A DNA stretch of 64,000 nucleotides from Flavobacterium sp. LC2016-01 (lineage in GTDB: Bacteria; Bacteroidota; Bacteroidia; Flavobacteriales; Flavobacteriaceae). The stretch spans positions 1 to 64,000 of the forward strand of contig NZ_WMIC01000003.1 in the NCBI RefSeq assembly GCF_009711135.1. Reading direction: 5' to 3'. Numbering within the stretch: the first letter of the stretch is position 1; each line of letters begins with the position of its first letter. The notes under the pieces were generated by a model that was not told the origin of the DNA, searched no databases, and saw only the letters and a list, made by a program, of their open reading frames with translations. Positions 39,782 to 47,482 of the stretch are shown here, in pieces. The position numbers and the translations under genes are program-made.

Positions 39782-40585
39782 TTACAATTTATAATGATTC
39801 ATTAACATTTTCTCGTAAACTTTATCTGGAAGCGTACGTTTCAAAACAATAGAAAATTTCTGCATGAAAACGCCAACTTTATAATGCACTTTTGGCTTGT
39901 CTTTTTGAATGATTTTATAAATTGCTTCAGCCATTTCATTTGGATTGCTTCCTGCATCAACATGTTCATTCATTGTAGCAAGCGTATCACCGTAAACTTT
40001 TTCATAAGCTGAACCTTTTAAAACTGGCGCATGATAACGTCCTGATGCGATATTGGTAGCAAAATCTCCTGGCGCAACATTGGTAATTTCAATTCCGAAT
40101 TGCTTTACTTCCATTCGCAAAGCCTCCGTAATCAACTCCAAAGCTCCTTTTGAAGCCGAATAAACACTTCTGTAAGGCAATCCCATATAAGCTGCGATTG
40201 AAGTAATATTGATAATCAACCCCGATTTTTGCTCGCGCATTTGTGGCAAAACCGCTTTCATTACTTCAATTGGACCAAAAAAATTGGTTTCAAAATTATT
40301 TTTGATTTCTTCCATCGGAATTTCTTCCAAAGGTCCAGTAATTCCAACCCCAGCATTATTGATTACAATATCTAATCTTCCTGAAATCTCAATAACTTTT
40401 GACACAGCAGTTTTAATAGAATCGGCATTTCGAACATCTAAAGCCACTAAGGGGAAAATAGAGTTTAGCACCTTCTCAGGATTTCTGCTGGTTCCATAAA
40501 CCACAAAACCTTTTTTATGCAAAAATTCTCCAATTGATTTTCCAATCCCTGAGGATCCTCCGGTAATTAAAACGACTTTATTCAT
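39782..40585 (-). CDS. Short-chain dehydrogenase/reductase
   Basis: This 267-residue classical SDR has the NAD(P) loop VLITGGSSGIGKSIG, a DVRNADS acidic step, VINNAGVG and the catalytic YSASKGA (Tyr-x3-Lys) after ITSIAAYMG. The ATG at 40585 (MNKVVLITGG) is preferred to the ATG at 40648, since the N-terminus then starts with the Rossmann strand and a TATATTTG promoter box lies at 40633-40640. The substrate is unknown. Confidence 0.93.
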   Translation of the reverse strand: MNKVVLITGGSSGIGKSIGEFLHKKGFVVYGTSRNPEKVLNSIFPLVALDVRNADSIKTAVSKVIEISGRLDIVINNAGVGITGPLEEIPMEEIKNNFETNFFGPIEVMKAVLPQMREQKSGLIINITSIAAYMGLPYRSVYSASKGALELITEALRMEVKQFGIEITNVAPGDFATNIASGRYHAPVLKGSAYEKVYGDTLATMNEHVDAGSNPNEMAEAIYKIIQKDKPKVHYKVGVFMQKFSIVLKRTLPDKVYEKMLMNHYKL

Positions 40586-40632
40586 TTGTAGGTTAGTTAT
40601 GGTTTTTAAATTTATACACTTTTTATAGCAGC

Positions 40633-40640
40633 CAAATATA
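40633..40640 (-). promoter_or_regulatory. -7 promoter box of the SDR gene
   Basis: CAAATATA reads TATATTTG on the minus strand, an exact flavobacterial -7 match 48 bp before the chosen start. Confidence 0.55.
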
Positions 40641-40682
40641 CAAAACAAAGCTTATTTTTATACTTGACAATCTGTAGTATGA

Positions 40683-41060
40683 TTAATGGTCAAGCCAATA
40701 TTTGAATTCAAGTTTTGATTGCAATTCTTTTATCTGAATTGAATCTGTAACTTCTTTAGAAAAATCAACTGAAATTTTATTGGGATCGATAGTCGAATAA
40801 TTTAACACAAAAAATTTATTCCATTTGAATTCAGAACTATCGGGACAACCTCCTATACTATTTCTGTACAATTTATCATCCACATAATATTTTACATATG
40901 CTGTACTAGTTCTACCATTTGGTTCACATAAGGTATATTTACATATCGTTACCCCAGGATGTTCCTTAATTTCCTCTTTGTATTTTATTTCTCTAAAAAC
41001 AAGATAAATCAATCCAAAAAAGACAAAAACCCAAAATAATTTCGAAAATTTCTCCTTCAT
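40683..41060 (-). CDS. Small membrane-anchored protein of unknown function
   Basis: This 125-residue protein has one N-terminal membrane segment (LFWVFVFFGLIYLVF, about 8-22) and an exported domain with four or more Cys (ICKYTLCEPNGRTS, IGGCPDSSEFKWNKFFVLNYSTIDPNKISVDFS). It resembles other small Flavobacterium orphans of this pattern. No family recognised. Confidence 0.72.
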   Translation of the reverse strand: MKEKFSKLFWVFVFFGLIYLVFREIKYKEEIKEHPGVTICKYTLCEPNGRTSTAYVKYYVDDKLYRNSIGGCPDSSEFKWNKFFVLNYSTIDPNKISVDFSKEVTDSIQIKELQSKLEFKYWLDH

Positions 41061-41311
41061 TATGTAAAATATTTCAGTTATAAATGAATAATATAATTAG
41101 CCTTAAATTGATTTTCTTTTGATCCGCTATATTAAAAACATAGCCAACGTTTCACTATTGGACCGCAATGCAACCACAATACGATATAGCAATACGTTTT
41201 GCCTGAAAATACAACAAGAATATAGAAATCGAATTATAGCTAATTACCTTTCGCGTCCAAAACGTCCAAAATAAAAAAAATCCTCCCGAAGGAAGACTAC
41301 ATTTGAATTAA
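41061..41311. other. Intergenic stretch without a gene
   Basis: No supported gene. Words such as TTGATCCGCTATA (near 41115) and CACAATACGATATAGC (near 41170) make this segment unlike plain AT-rich spacer. It may be a decayed repeat or gene remnant. A short TCCTCCCGAAGGAAGA near 41281 could be a weak hairpin. Confidence 0.3.
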
Positions 41312-41322
41312 TTCCAAAAAAA

Positions 41323-41350
41323 AATCCCGAACATCGGGATAAAAAAAAAT
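41323..41350 (-). terminator. Terminator of the SRP RNA gene
   Basis: ATCCCGA (41324-41330) and TCGGGAT (41334-41340) form a 7-bp stem with a 3-base loop, with A/T runs on both sides. On the minus strand TTTTTTTT follows directly. It starts right at the 3' end of the SRP RNA. Confidence 0.9.
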
Positions 41351-41444
41351 GGCAAGCGACCTACATCGCACCGCTCAACCACGTACCCTTGCTATGTTCC
41401 CATCCTGGGGGAGTCTGCAGGAGCTGGTCGTGTAGGACTTGCCG
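41351..41444 (-). ncRNA. ffs: Signal recognition particle RNA (4.5S-like)
   Basis: Read on the minus strand, the RNA has terminal arms GGCAAG...CTTGCC and CCTACA...TGTAGG. Its apical part is CCAGGATGGGAACATAGCAAGGG: a GGAA tetraloop closed by AUG/CAU, with CAGG on the 5' side and AGCA on the 3' side. This is exactly the conserved Ffh-binding loop of bacterial SRP RNA. The size (about 94-100 nt) fits the short type. A consensus promoter lies directly upstream (41448-41477) and a terminator directly downstream. It would pair with Ffh to target membrane proteins to FtsY. Confidence 0.93.
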
Positions 41445-41447
41445 GTG

Positions 41448-41477
41448 CAAATATACAATCTTTTTATATTTTTGCAA
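41448..41477 (-). promoter_or_regulatory. ffs promoter
   Basis: On the minus strand TTG (41475-41477), 19 bases, then TATATTTG (41448-41455), an ideal flavobacterial -33/-7 pair. It ends a few bases before the RNA 5' end. Confidence 0.85.
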
Positions 41478-41532
41478 GAGCTTTGTTGCTATAAAAATAT
41501 CGTCGTATATTGGCTTATTCAAAATTTAAACT

Positions 41533-42585
41533 ATGAAAAAATATAACTTCCTAACTGTCATTTTATTAGGAATCACATTAATTGGATGTGGAGATAAAAA
41601 TAAAGGTGAAAATTCTTTATTTAATATTGATGATACCGCTTTTCCGGCGCATTTTACGCAAAAAGAAGCTGTTTCAATTGGAATTTTAAACCCAAAATCG
41701 AAAGAAATCGACAGTATTACCTACTTAATTAATGACAAAAAAGTGGGAAGTACAAAAGGTGCTGAAAAATTTAAATTTGAATTAAAAGATCAAAAACTGG
41801 GCTATCAATACTTAAAAGCTGTTGTACATTTTGGATCTGATTCTTCTGATGCAACCAAAAGAATTGAATTAATTTCGGATGTTGAACCTAAATTATTAAA
41901 GTATAAAGTGGTAAATACTTACCCACATGATAAAAAGTCTTTTACAGAAGGTTTAGAGTTTTACAAAGATACTTTATATGAAAGCACGGGACAAAACGGA
42001 ACTTCATATTTAAGAAAATACGATTATAAAACAGGAAAAGTTTTTAAACAAATTGATCTTGATAAAAAATATTTTGGAGAAGGAATCACTTTTCTTAATG
42101 GTAAATTATACCAATTAACCTGGCAGGAAAAAACAGGTTTTATTTATGATGCCAATACTTTAAAACTTGAAAAAACTTTTGCCTACGACAAAGATATTGA
42201 AGGCTGGGGAATGACAAATGACGGAAAATACATTTACCAAACAGATAAAACAGAAAAAATTTGGAAAATGGATCCGGCAACTCAAAAAATGATTGATTAT
42301 ATCAATGTTTATTCTGGTGCTTCAAAAATTAAGGCAATTAATGAATTAGAATGGATTAACGGAAAAATTTACACCAATGTTTGGTTGAAAGACGCTATTG
42401 CCGTTGTAAATCCAACTTCTGGAGCAGTTGAAGGGATTTTAGACATGTCGGGATTACGCAAATTTATGCCAGATATCACTAAAGACGATGTTTTAAACGG
42501 AATTGCTTACAATCCTAAAACTAAGACTATTTTTGTTACCGGTAAAAACTGGAGCAAAATGTTTGAAATTACAGTTTCAGAATAA
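41533..42585 (+). CDS. Glutamine cyclotransferase (glutaminyl-peptide cyclotransferase)
   Basis: This 350-residue lipoprotein (lipobox TLIGC, about residue 19) has an N-terminal ~110-residue beta domain and a five-bladed beta-propeller of the plant-type glutamine cyclotransferase family. The propeller has PHDKKSFTEGLEFYKDTLYES, GKVFKQIDLDKKYFGEGIT, LTWQEKTGFIYD, EGWGMTNDGKYIYQTD, INELEWINGKIYTNVW and LNGIAYNPKTKTIFVTGK. It converts N-terminal Gln of exported proteins to pyroglutamate; in Bacteroidota the enzyme often follows T9SS or Sec export. The upstream TTG-N17-TATATTGG is a plausible promoter. Confidence 0.93.
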   Translation: MKKYNFLTVILLGITLIGCGDKNKGENSLFNIDDTAFPAHFTQKEAVSIGILNPKSKEIDSITYLINDKKVGSTKGAEKFKFELKDQKLGYQYLKAVVHFGSDSSDATKRIELISDVEPKLLKYKVVNTYPHDKKSFTEGLEFYKDTLYESTGQNGTSYLRKYDYKTGKVFKQIDLDKKYFGEGITFLNGKLYQLTWQEKTGFIYDANTLKLEKTFAYDKDIEGWGMTNDGKYIYQTDKTEKIWKMDPATQKMIDYINVYSGASKIKAINELEWINGKIYTNVWLKDAIAVVNPTSGAVEGILDMSGLRKFMPDITKDDVLNGIAYNPKTKTIFVTGKNWSKMFEITVSE

Positions 42586-42677
42586 ATCAAACGCAAAACA
42601 ATTGTACGAATTTCACAAGTTTTCACATTTTATTAAGTGGAAATTTGTGAAATTTGTGTTTTAATAACAAACCAAAT

Positions 42678-43916
42678 ATGATCACTTTAATCAAAAACAT
42701 ACAAGAGTTATTGCAGGTTCGCGAAACTTCAATTTATAAAGTTTCAGGTTCAGAAATGGCAGTACTTCCAACAATAAAAAACGCTTTCTTAATTATAAAA
42801 GATGATCTTATTGCTGATTTTGGAACGATGGAAAATCTTCCAGAAATCAAAGCAGATAAAATTATAGATGCGACCGGAAAAGTAGTTCTGCCAACTTGGT
42901 GCGACAGCCACACACATATTGTATATGCAGGAAATCGCGAGCAGGAATTTGTCGACAGAATCAACGGATTATCTTATGAAGAAATTGCCAATCGCGGTGG
43001 CGGGATTTTAAATTCGGCTAAAAAACTTAATGAAACTTCTGAAGAAGAAATTTACGAACAATCTAAAATTCGCTTAGAAGAAGTTATGCAGTTAGGAACC
43101 GGAGCTGTCGAAATTAAATCGGGTTACGGATTAACCGTTGAAGGTGAATTAAAAATGCTTCGTGTCATTAAAAAACTGGCAGAAAATTATCCAATTGCAA
43201 TAAAAGCAACTTTTTTAGGTGCACATGCGTTTCCAACACATTACAAAGAAAATAAATCAGCTTATATTGATGAAATTATAGCTAAAATGCTTCCCGAAAT
43301 TGCAAAAAACAAACTAGCCGATTATATCGATGTTTTCTGTGAAACTGGTTATTTTTCTGTTGAAGAAACGGAAAAAATTATGGAAGCCGGAATTCAATTT
43401 GGCTTAAAGCCAAAAATCCACGTAAATCAATTTAATTCTATCGGGGGAATTCAGTCTGGCGTTAAATTTAACGCTCTTTCTGTCGATCATCTTGAAGTTA
43501 TGAATCCAGAAGATATTGAGGCTTTAAAAAATACTGAAACAATGCCTGTTGCACTGCCGTCCTGCTCCTATTTTTTAAGTATTCCGTACACACCTGCACG
43601 CGAAATGATAAAAGCTGGATTACCTATAGCGTTAGCCACAGATTTCAATCCGGGCTCTACTCCATCAGGAAATATGAATTTTGTGGTGGCAACTGCCTGC
43701 ATCAAAATGAAAATGACTCCCGAAGAAGCAATAAATGCTGCTACAATAAATGGAGCATACGCAATGGGACTTTCAGAAACTCACGGAAGTATCACTGTAG
43801 GCAAAAAGGCTAATTTGATCCTTACAAAACCAATTTCTTCTTACTATCAAATTCCTTACGCTTTCGGCAGTAATTTAATAGAAAGTGTTTTTCTGGAAGG
43901 AAGACTTTTAGAATAA
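42678..43916 (+). CDS. hutI: Imidazolonepropionase
   Basis: This 412-residue amidohydrolase opens 4-imidazolone-5-propanoate in histidine breakdown. It has GKVVLPTWCDSHTHIVYAGNR with the HxH metal motif, EFVDRINGLSYEEIANRGGGI, GAVEIKSGYGL, FLGAHAFP, the metal His in KIHVNQF and SVDHLEV, and ALATDFNPGSTPS. The ATG at 42678 (MITLIKNIQELLQ) is the standard N-terminus; an ATG at 42654 adds only eight atypical residues. A hutG-like gene follows 1.1 kb downstream, beyond a minus-strand gene. hutH and hutU are not in the window. Confidence 0.96.
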   Translation: MITLIKNIQELLQVRETSIYKVSGSEMAVLPTIKNAFLIIKDDLIADFGTMENLPEIKADKIIDATGKVVLPTWCDSHTHIVYAGNREQEFVDRINGLSYEEIANRGGGILNSAKKLNETSEEEIYEQSKIRLEEVMQLGTGAVEIKSGYGLTVEGELKMLRVIKKLAENYPIAIKATFLGAHAFPTHYKENKSAYIDEIIAKMLPEIAKNKLADYIDVFCETGYFSVEETEKIMEAGIQFGLKPKIHVNQFNSIGGIQSGVKFNALSVDHLEVMNPEDIEALKNTETMPVALPSCSYFLSIPYTPAREMIKAGLPIALATDFNPGSTPSGNMNFVVATACIKMKMTPEEAINAATINGAYAMGLSETHGSITVGKKANLILTKPISSYYQIPYAFGSNLIESVFLEGRLLE

Positions 43917-44012
43917 AAACTGACACACTTGAATGCAAAGGTTGCCTTTGTAATTATTGAATTCTATAAAATATAGCCCGCGGTTTCAACCTTGGGAACA
44001 TGGAAAAACAGA

Positions 44013-44040
44013 AAAGGTCTGTGAAAACTCACAGACCTTT
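44013..44040. terminator. Bidirectional terminator after hutI
   Basis: AAAGGTCTGTGA (44013-44024) and TCACAGACCTTT (44029-44040) form a perfect 12-bp stem with a 4-base loop, between convergent hutI and the coiled-coil gene. Confidence 0.88.
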
Positions 44041-44076
44041 AATATTTTAGTGGTATTATTATCCCTTTGGACGATA

Positions 44077-44955
44077 TTATCTTAAGTTAAAACTAGTTTT
44101 AGAAACTAATTCATCATTATCAAATACATTAATAAAATAAGCACCTTTTTCAAAATCTTTACCAATTAAATCTTCAGAAACTTGAACTGTTTTATTTTCG
44201 TATTTTACTGTAGTTTTAAAACTGTAAGTCAAAGAGTTATCACCAAAACTTTCAGTTTTTTTCTCGCCTAAAACGTTATTCTTGCTGTCAATAACTTGTA
44301 CATAATACGTTTTGTCACCAGATTTAGCAATTGAATTTTCAGCAATTGTAAAACTAACTTTCAAAACATCAGCACGGCTTGCTTTATCAGTTTCAACTTG
44401 TTTACCAGAACCTTTCACTTTGTAAGCAATTGTTTTAGTATTTAAAACAGATAATTTTGAACCTTTTTCAACAGTTTTAGCCAATTCTTCGTTTTGACCT
44501 ACTAATACTTCATTGTATTTTTTAGATTCACCTAAAACTACAATTGTACTGTCTCTCTGATTTGTTAAAACACCATTTTGTTTTTTAAGCTCATCATTTT
44601 CAGCAACTAAAGTTTTCATTTTGCCCTGCATCGCCTGAACTTGAGATCTGTATTTAGAAACGTCTCCTTTTGATTTATTCAAATCATCCATAAGAGCTAC
44701 TACTTTATCTCTCTCTTGAATTAATTCATCAGACATTGAAGTATTTTCAGCAATTGCAGCATCATAAGTTGCTTTCAATTCTTGTAAATCTTTCATAACA
44801 GATTCTTTTTCTGTCATTGTAGTGGTAAGCTCAGTTTTAACTACTTCTGTATCAGAAGACAATTTAAAAATGTACACTAAACTACCAATCAGTAGGACTG
44901 CTAAAACGGCGATTACTGCCTTTAGACTTGAGTTGTTGTTCTTTGGGTTTTCCAT
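44077..44955 (-). CDS. Membrane-anchored coiled-coil protein
   Basis: This 292-residue protein has one N-terminal membrane helix (AVIAVLAVLLIGSLVYIF, about 14-31) and a long coiled coil (about 35-170; KESVMKDLQELKATYDAAIAEN, KYRSQVQAMQGKMKTLVAENDELKKQN). It ends in a small beta domain (about 185-292; SFTIAENSIAKSGDKTYYVQVIDSKNN, AYFINVFDNDELVSKTSFNLR). Conserved chromosomal proteins of this shape occur widely in Flavobacteria; a role in envelope structure is a guess. TAAATTTG at 44978-44985 is its -7 box. Confidence 0.82.
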   Translation of the reverse strand: MENPKNNNSSLKAVIAVLAVLLIGSLVYIFKLSSDTEVVKTELTTTMTEKESVMKDLQELKATYDAAIAENTSMSDELIQERDKVVALMDDLNKSKGDVSKYRSQVQAMQGKMKTLVAENDELKKQNGVLTNQRDSTIVVLGESKKYNEVLVGQNEELAKTVEKGSKLSVLNTKTIAYKVKGSGKQVETDKASRADVLKVSFTIAENSIAKSGDKTYYVQVIDSKNNVLGEKKTESFGDNSLTYSFKTTVKYENKTVQVSEDLIGKDFEKGAYFINVFDNDELVSKTSFNLR

Positions 44956-45052
44956 ATTTAATAATTTTCTTTATTAACAAATTTAAGAATTAATATATCG
45001 TAATAACGTAAGTTGACACAATTATATTATTTTTGAGCAATATTTTTTTTAT

Positions 45053-46099
45053 ATGGAGAAGTTAATTCCTTTTACTATTAATGATTTAGCAAAAGTTACG
45101 AATCACAGAAGTGGTGAAATAAAATTTGGCGAGAAGATGATTGTCATTCCAAAAGAAGCTGACAAAGTAAAATTCTTGACCGAAAGCGAAGCTAAATATG
45201 TACTTTTAGGAATTCCTGAAGATATTGGCGTGCGCGCAAATTATGGGCGTCCCGGTGCTGCATCGGCATGGGAAAGCGCTATAAAAAGCATTGCCAATAT
45301 TCAGCACAATCGTTTTTCAAAAGGCAGTCAGATAATAGTTTTAGGGCAAATAAATGTTTCGCAGGAAATGCGTGATGTCGAAAATCTTGATTTTAACGAT
45401 ATTGATGACCGCTCAAAATTGAGTCAGCTGGTTGAAAAAATAGACAAAGAAGTTTCTCATATTATCTTTACTATTATAAAAGCCGGAAAAACTCCAATCA
45501 TCATTGGCGGAGGTCATAATAATGCATACGGAAATATTAAAGGTTCGGCTCTTGCCAAAGGAAAACCTATAAATGCCATCAACTTTGATGCGCATTCTGA
45601 TTTCAGAATTTTGGAAGGACGTCACAGTGGAAATGGTTTTTCATATGCCTATGAAGAGGGTTTCCTTAAAAAATATTTCATCTTCGGATTACACGAAAAT
45701 TACACTTCAAAAAGCGTTTTGGATATTATCAAAAAATTGGAAGACCGCGTACGCTATAATACATACGACAGTGTAAACATTCGAAAGGAAAAAGATTTTA
45801 ACCGAGAAATGGCTTTGGCTTTAGAGTTTATTAAAACGGACTCTTTTGGAATTGAAATTGATTTAGATGCAATTCCTAATATTGCCAGCAGCGCCATGAC
45901 AATAAGCGGATTTTCAGTAGAAGAACTTCGCCAGTTTGTTTCCTTTTTTGGCCAAAATAAAAACGCTGCTTATCTGCATATTTGCGAAGGAGCACCAGAT
46001 TTAGCTGATTCTCCAAATAATAATTTAATTGGAAAATTGATTGGTTATCTGATCACCGATTTTATAAAAGCAAATAACGAAAAAGAAAAATCTAACTGA
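45053..46099 (+). CDS. hutG: Arginase-family hydrolase, probable formimidoylglutamase
   Basis: This 348-residue ureohydrolase-fold enzyme has the manganese-site motifs IIIGGGHNNAYG, INFDAHSDFR and IEIDLDAI. The N-terminus LLGIPEDIGVRANYGRPGA is the formimidoylglutamase version of the family start. Together with hutI on the same strand this fits the last step of histidine degradation, giving glutamate and formamide, although agmatinase-type activity cannot be excluded by motifs alone. A TATTTTTG -7 box lies at 45028-45035. Confidence 0.88.
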   Translation: MEKLIPFTINDLAKVTNHRSGEIKFGEKMIVIPKEADKVKFLTESEAKYVLLGIPEDIGVRANYGRPGAASAWESAIKSIANIQHNRFSKGSQIIVLGQINVSQEMRDVENLDFNDIDDRSKLSQLVEKIDKEVSHIIFTIIKAGKTPIIIGGGHNNAYGNIKGSALAKGKPINAINFDAHSDFRILEGRHSGNGFSYAYEEGFLKKYFIFGLHENYTSKSVLDIIKKLEDRVRYNTYDSVNIRKEKDFNREMALALEFIKTDSFGIEIDLDAIPNIASSAMTISGFSVEELRQFVSFFGQNKNAAYLHICEGAPDLADSPNNNLIGKLIGYLITDFIKANNEKEKSN

Positions 46100-46171
46100 A
46101 GGTCAACGGGCTTAAAACCACACATTTTTCAAATAATACAAGATTCAAATAAAGGATTGATCGATTAAACC

Positions 46172-46179
46172 TATCTTTG
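46172..46179 (+). promoter_or_regulatory. -7 promoter box of the DEAD-box helicase
   Basis: TATCTTTG is an exact TAnnTTTG match 45 bp before the start codon. The -33 element is weak. Confidence 0.55.
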
Positions 46180-46223
46180 CACAGAATTTTAGTGTTTAAA
46201 ACTAAATTCTTAATACCTAAGAT

Positions 46224-47471
46224 ATGTTATTCGAAGATTTATCACTCTCAAAAAGTATACAAAAAGCCGTATTTGAAGAAGGCTACCTAAACCCCACTCC
46301 AATTCAGGAACAATCTATCCCGATCGTTTTATCAGGAAGAGACTTAATTGGGTGCGCACAGACAGGAACAGGAAAAACAGCAGCATTTGCCATCCCAATC
46401 ATACATCAATTACACCGAATTGTAGGTTCATCAAAAAAAGCCAAACAAATTCGTGCATTAATAGTTACACCAACACGCGAACTTGCTGTACAAATTGGAG
46501 AAAGTTTTGATACCTATGGCAAATACACCAATCTAACACAATTAACCATTTTTGGAGGTGTTTCGCAAAATCCACAAGTTGAAACCTTAAAAAAAGGTGT
46601 CGATATTTTGGTGGCAACTCCAGGAAGATTACTGGATTTGCACAAACAAGGTTTTCTTGATTTTGATCATTTGCACACTTTGGTTTTAGACGAAGCAGAT
46701 CAGATGCTGGATATGGGTTTTATCAACGATGTAAAAAAGATCGTAAAATTAACGCCTAAAAACCGTCAGACATTATTGTTTTCAGCAACGATGCCGATTG
46801 CTATTCGCGAATTGGCCGAAATGTTTCTAAAAGATCCAGAACAAGTAGAAGTTTCTCCGGTTTCTTCAACTGCCGAAAATGTAGAACAGCGTATTTATTT
46901 TGTTGATAAAACAGAAAAAAGAAACTTGCTTTACCATTTAATTAAAGAAGAAAATTTATCAAACGTGCTTGTTTTTTCAAGAACAAAACATGGCGCTGAT
47001 AATGTTGTAAAAGCACTTCGCAAAAAAGATATTCCTGCTGAAGCCATTCATGGAGATAAATCGCAAAATGCAAGACAGCGCGTTTTAGATGCTTTTAAAA
47101 ACAAAGAAGTTGGTGTTCTGGTTGCTACAGACATCGCTGCCAGAGGAATTGACATTGAACAATTGCCTTATGTAATTAATTTTGATTTGCCTAATATTCC
47201 TGAAACCTATGTGCATCGTATTGGCCGTACAGGACGTGCTGGAAATGGCGGAATTGCAATTTCATTTTGCGGGAAAGATGAAGAACCGTACTGGAAAGAC
47301 ATTAAAAAACTGATAAAAGTTGATGTCAAAATAATTACTGAACATCCTTATCAATGGCATTCTGGAAGTCCTGAAGCGGGAGAAAAACCAAAAAGCTCTA
47401 ATCGAAGCGGAGGTGCTCACAAATCAAGAAAATCAAATGCTTCTAAACAAAATAAAAAACGCTGGTATTAA
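46224..47471 (+). CDS. DEAD-box RNA helicase, RhlE-like
   Basis: This 415-residue helicase has all standard motifs in order: Q motif NPTPIQEQSIP, motif I AQTGTGKT, Ia PTRELAVQ, GG and PGRLLD, II DEAD, III SATMP, IV VLVFSRTKHGAD, V TDIAARGID and VI HRIGRTGRAG. A short basic tail (KSSNRSGGAHKSRKSNASKQNKKRWY) follows, typical of RhlE-type proteins. It unwinds RNA in ribosome assembly or mRNA decay. Its last four bases overlap the convergent hybrid kinase gene, and the shared sequence is a palindromic terminator. Confidence 0.95.
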   Translation: MLFEDLSLSKSIQKAVFEEGYLNPTPIQEQSIPIVLSGRDLIGCAQTGTGKTAAFAIPIIHQLHRIVGSSKKAKQIRALIVTPTRELAVQIGESFDTYGKYTNLTQLTIFGGVSQNPQVETLKKGVDILVATPGRLLDLHKQGFLDFDHLHTLVLDEADQMLDMGFINDVKKIVKLTPKNRQTLLFSATMPIAIRELAEMFLKDPEQVEVSPVSSTAENVEQRIYFVDKTEKRNLLYHLIKEENLSNVLVFSRTKHGADNVVKALRKKDIPAEAIHGDKSQNARQRVLDAFKNKEVGVLVATDIAARGIDIEQLPYVINFDLPNIPETYVHRIGRTGRAGNGGIAISFCGKDEEPYWKDIKKLIKVDVKIITEHPYQWHSGSPEAGEKPKSSNRSGGAHKSRKSNASKQNKKRWY

Positions 47472-47482
47472 CCAGCGTTTTT
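47455..47482. terminator. Terminator inside two overlapping convergent gene ends
   Basis: AAAAACGCTGGT (47455-47466) pairs with ACCAGCGTTTTT (47471-47482) around ATTA. It works in both directions. It encodes the last codons of both the helicase (stop TAA 47469-47471) and the hybrid kinase (stop at 47468-47470). Confidence 0.9.

Noticed and set aside
41061..41311. Integron attC-like site
   Set aside because: A few GTT/AAC words are present, but no integrase, no cassette gene and no full attC symmetry.
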